From NCBI RefSeq assembly GCF_023094165.1, contig NZ_JALMDK010000001.1, positions 496,001-560,000 of the forward strand: a DNA stretch of 64,000 nucleotides, given 5' to 3'. Origin of the DNA: Crossiella sp. S99.2. Its GTDB lineage: Bacteria; Actinomycetota; Actinomycetes; Mycobacteriales; Pseudonocardiaceae. Of this stretch, positions 61,888 to 64,000 are shown one piece after another. Position numbers and translations under genes: made by a program. Position 1 is the stretch's first letter. Every line of letters begins with the position of its first letter. The notes beneath the pieces were generated by a model, which was not told where the DNA came from, did no database searches, and saw only the letters and a program-made list of their open reading frames with translations.

Positions 61888-63608
61888 CCGAGAGCGTGCT
61901 GCCCTGGGCCAGTGCCGCCAACCGCCACGCGGAACGGGCGCCCTGGCGGCGGGAGGACGAGACCACCCGCTACCTGTGCTCGGCCGCCCACCTGGACCAG
62001 GAGTTCGCCGATCAGGCCATCCGGGAGACGCTGGTGGAACCGCTGCGCGCGGTGCCGCCGACCCCAGGGGTCAACCTCGGCGCGGTGCTGCGCGAGGCGG
62101 TGGCGGCCCGGATGCGCCGCCGGATCCGGGACGCCATCCTGCTGCTCTGCCTGCTCGGCGTGCTCTACACCGGCACCTACCTGTTCGTGCTGTGGCTGCT
62201 CTACGCCATCGCCTGGAGCTACCTCGCGCCCCGGCACGCCGCCGGTCAGCGCTCCACCCTGCTGCGCGAGTGGGGCGGGGTGGTCAAGCTGGAGGTGGTG
62301 CGCCGGACCCGCCGCTGGGTGCTGATCCTGTTCCTGGTGCTGGCCGCGCTGCTGGCGGCCAACCAGTTCGCGCCCGCGCAGACCCGCCGGGCCGCGGCCA
62401 CCCCGGAACTGGTCGACGGCGGTCTGCTGCCCTGGTTCTTCGTGCTGACCGGCCTGCTGGTGGTGCTCGCCGACGAGTTCGTGCTGGCCGCGTTGCTGAG
62501 CCGCAGTTTCCGCGCGGGACCGGGTTTCCAGGCCAACCCCAGCCGGGACACCTGGGCGGGGGAGAAGCTGTTCCGCGGCCTCGGCTCGCGCCGGATGCGC
62601 CGGGAACTGACCCGGTTCGAGCAGGCCGAGCAGGACAGCGATGTGCTGGTGTACCGGGACTACCACCCCTTCGTCGGCAGCGGCGTCCCGTTCCAGCCCT
62701 GGTCCATCGCGCTGCCGCTGGACCCGGCAGGCCAGACCGTGCCGGCCGCGTTCACCCTCACCGAGCTGTACGAGCACGTCACCGTCGAACTGGGCAAACT
62801 CGGCGGCTCCGCCTCGCTGTCCCCGGAACGCCGGCTCGGCGGCCTCACCCCCCGGCACCAGGTCGTGGTCTCCGCGGAAACCCTGCTGGACCACCTGCAC
62901 GACGAACGCGCGGGCTGGGTGCTGCCCGACGTGGACGCCGCCCCGAAGCGCACGCTGACCGCCGACCAGGTCGCCGAACTGCGCGAACGCCCACTGGAGT
63001 GGATGCGCTACTACCGCTGCTTCCAGGTCGAGACCTGGGACCGCAACCTGGTCGTCTCCATCTACCTGCACCTGGGCGCGGACGACCGGATGCTCTACCT
63101 GGAGTGGACCCCGTGCGTGCTGCGCCCGGTGGCCGAGCACTACCGGATCGCCGACCGCCGCCCGGCCACCCCGTGGGCGCCGATCCGGCACGCCATCGGC
63201 AGTCTGCTCAGCCTGCCGGTCACCGCCCCGCGCCGGGTCCAGGCCCTGTTCCGCACCCTGCGCCCGCTGCCGCAACCACACGGGATGCTGGTGCCGGACA
63301 AGTACGGCGCAGCGGCCAGCCTGCGCGAACTCACCGCCGACGAGGACCTGGCCAACTACTTCCAGCGCAAGGACCTGGAGCGCTATCTCCAGCTGCTGGA
63401 GGGCCGGGCCTTCCGCGCCATCGGCGAGTTCCTCACCACCCGCGGCCTGTCCGTGGTCGAGTTCCAGGCCAGGGCCAACCAGGTGATCAACAACCACATC
63501 GACAACACCGGCGGCAGCCTCAACTTCGTCGGCGGCAACGTGGACGGGAAATCGGTGCAGGCCAGGGACGTCGGCGGCGGCGTCAGCCAAGGTGGGGCGA
63601 AGGACTGA
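61884..63608 (+). CDS. unknown large membrane protein with C-terminal VQARDV-type tag
   Basis: 574 residues, GTG overlapping the previous stop. Residues ~60-210 hold about four hydrophobic segments (ILLLCLLGVLYTGTYLFVLW, WVLILFLVLAALLAANQF, LLPWFFVLTGLLVVLADEFV). A long soluble domain of ~350 residues follows. The end reads NNHIDNTGGSLNFVGGNVDG then KSVQARDVGGGV, close to the VVQARDIHGGVHF-type tag I recall from many actinobacterial signalling and conflict-type proteins. Function unknown. Confidence 0.75.
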   Translation: MTESVLPWASAANRHAERAPWRREDETTRYLCSAAHLDQEFADQAIRETLVEPLRAVPPTPGVNLGAVLREAVAARMRRRIRDAILLLCLLGVLYTGTYLFVLWLLYAIAWSYLAPRHAAGQRSTLLREWGGVVKLEVVRRTRRWVLILFLVLAALLAANQFAPAQTRRAAATPELVDGGLLPWFFVLTGLLVVLADEFVLAALLSRSFRAGPGFQANPSRDTWAGEKLFRGLGSRRMRRELTRFEQAEQDSDVLVYRDYHPFVGSGVPFQPWSIALPLDPAGQTVPAAFTLTELYEHVTVELGKLGGSASLSPERRLGGLTPRHQVVVSAETLLDHLHDERAGWVLPDVDAAPKRTLTADQVAELRERPLEWMRYYRCFQVETWDRNLVVSIYLHLGADDRMLYLEWTPCVLRPVAEHYRIADRRPATPWAPIRHAIGSLLSLPVTAPRRVQALFRTLRPLPQPHGMLVPDKYGAAASLRELTADEDLANYFQRKDLERYLQLLEGRAFRAIGEFLTTRGLSVVEFQARANQVINNHIDNTGGSLNFVGGNVDGKSVQARDVGGGVSQGGAKD

Positions 63609-64000
63609 CGCCCGCCTGCCACCAGGACAGCACGTCAGCGGCCGCGGCCGGGGTGGCCACCAGCATCCCGTCCGCGGGCAGCGAGCGCCGCCGCCCGTGC
63701 CGGTCCAGGATCACCGCCCCCGACTCCAGCGCCAGCGCGATCGAGCCGGCCACGTCCCACTCCTGGTAGCTGTCCAGCACCGCGGCCACCGCGTGCCCGA
63801 GCGCGACCTGGGCCACCGCCAGCGCGGCCGAGCCCAGCACCCGCACCCCGGTGTGCGCCTGGGCCGCGGCGGTGATGAACTCGCCCATGCCCGGCCAGGG
63901 GCCCGCGCGGGTGAGTTCGGCGCAGACGATCCCGCCGGCCACCCCGGCGTGCGGGTCCAGCCGCACCGGCGCGCCGTTGGCCCGGATGCCCCGGCCCCTG
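63583..64000 (-). CDS. inositol monophosphatase-like protein, 3' part (start outside window)
   Basis: The frame is open to the right edge (R-G-I-R-A-N-G-A-P-V-R-L-D-P). The C-terminal half of an IMPase-type phosphatase is seen: MRLDPHAGVAGGIVCAELTR, GVRVLGSAALAVAQVALGHA, and YQEWDVAGSIALALESGAVI with the conserved W-D-x-A-x-G. The substrate could be inositol phosphate, histidinol phosphate or a nucleotide phosphate. It overlaps the convergent gene by 26 bases. Confidence 0.8.
   Translation of the reverse strand, partial: RGRGIRANGAPVRLDPHAGVAGGIVCAELTRAGPWPGMGEFITAAAQAHTGVRVLGSAALAVAQVALGHAVAAVLDSYQEWDVAGSIALALESGAVILDRHGRRRSLPADGMLVATPAAAADVLSWWQAGVSPSPHLG

Overview
The window is a continuous piece of a high-GC actinobacterial chromosome, very probably from the Pseudonocardiales (Pseudonocardiaceae). 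I infer this from GTG/ATG starts with GTGA/ATGA coupled overlaps, the small ribosomal protein bS22, the Rex-hemACDB operon, BldN/RsbN and BldC developmental regulators, a DUF3558 lipoprotein, EspC/WXG-type proteins and System II cytochrome c maturation. From memory, the gene order follows the Rv0496-Rv0555 region of Mycobacterium tuberculosis (ppx2, sugar isomerase, proC, small HTH protein, bS22, galE2-like, acyltransferase, serB1-like, hemACDB, hemL, ccdA-resB-ccsA, men genes). The regulators Rex, BldN/RsbN and the HTH gene beside bS22 recall the Streptomyces SCO3317-SCO3328 neighbourhood. I found no rRNA, tRNA, insertion sequence, prophage, CRISPR array or secondary-metabolite cluster.

Layout. 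1-9.97 kb: 3' part of a Ppx/GppA phosphatase, a proline-rich membrane protein, a sugar isomerase-like TIM barrel, proline dehydrogenase, a thioesterase, proC, a small excisionase-type HTH protein, bS22, an epimerase-like SDR, an acyltransferase, a YbjQ protein, a methyltransferase and a DUF2975/XRE pair. 9.97-18 kb: SerB1-like HAD phosphatase, RsbN-like anti-sigma factor and BldN-like sigma factor (minus strand), acyl-CoA ligase, acyl-CoA dehydrogenase, glutaredoxin-like protein, and a membrane-anchored sulfite-oxidase-fold enzyme. 18-24.1 kb: rex-hemA-hemC-hemD behind a Rex operator, then hemB after a terminator. 24.1-30.6 kb: small membrane proteins, a MacAB-type efflux operon and a toxin-antitoxin-like pair. 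30.6-39.5 kb: hemL, phosphatase, TlpA-like lipoprotein, ccdA, resB, ccsB (haem supply plus cytochrome c assembly), interrupted by a minus-strand M64 peptidase, then a MinD-like ATPase.

39.5-44.8 kb: LysR, BldC, Lrp, DUF4229, Cds1-like cysteine desulfhydrase and a three-gene type-VII-like cassette. 44.8-54 kb: menaquinone genes menA, menE, menB, menD and isochorismate synthase, with two secreted proteins (SH3-like; M1 aminopeptidase). 54-58.5 kb: phenylacetyl-CoA epoxidase paaABCDE. 58.5-64 kb: a duplicated pair of unknown proteins, a DUF3558 lipoprotein, several unknown membrane proteins and the start-less end of an inositol monophosphatase-like gene.

The haem, cytochrome c and menaquinone genes together supply a respiratory chain, with Rex probably linking haem synthesis to NADH/NAD+. 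A recurrent feature is a TANNNT hexamer 7-9 bases before an ATG/GTG without a Shine-Dalgarno sequence, which points to many leaderless mRNAs. Nothing amounts to a clear new multi-gene system. The best candidates for novelty are the 61.6-63.6 kb membrane pair ending in a VQARDV-type tag, the 43.2-44.8 kb type-VII-like cassette, the toxin-antitoxin-like pair at 30 kb and several structured intergenic elements.
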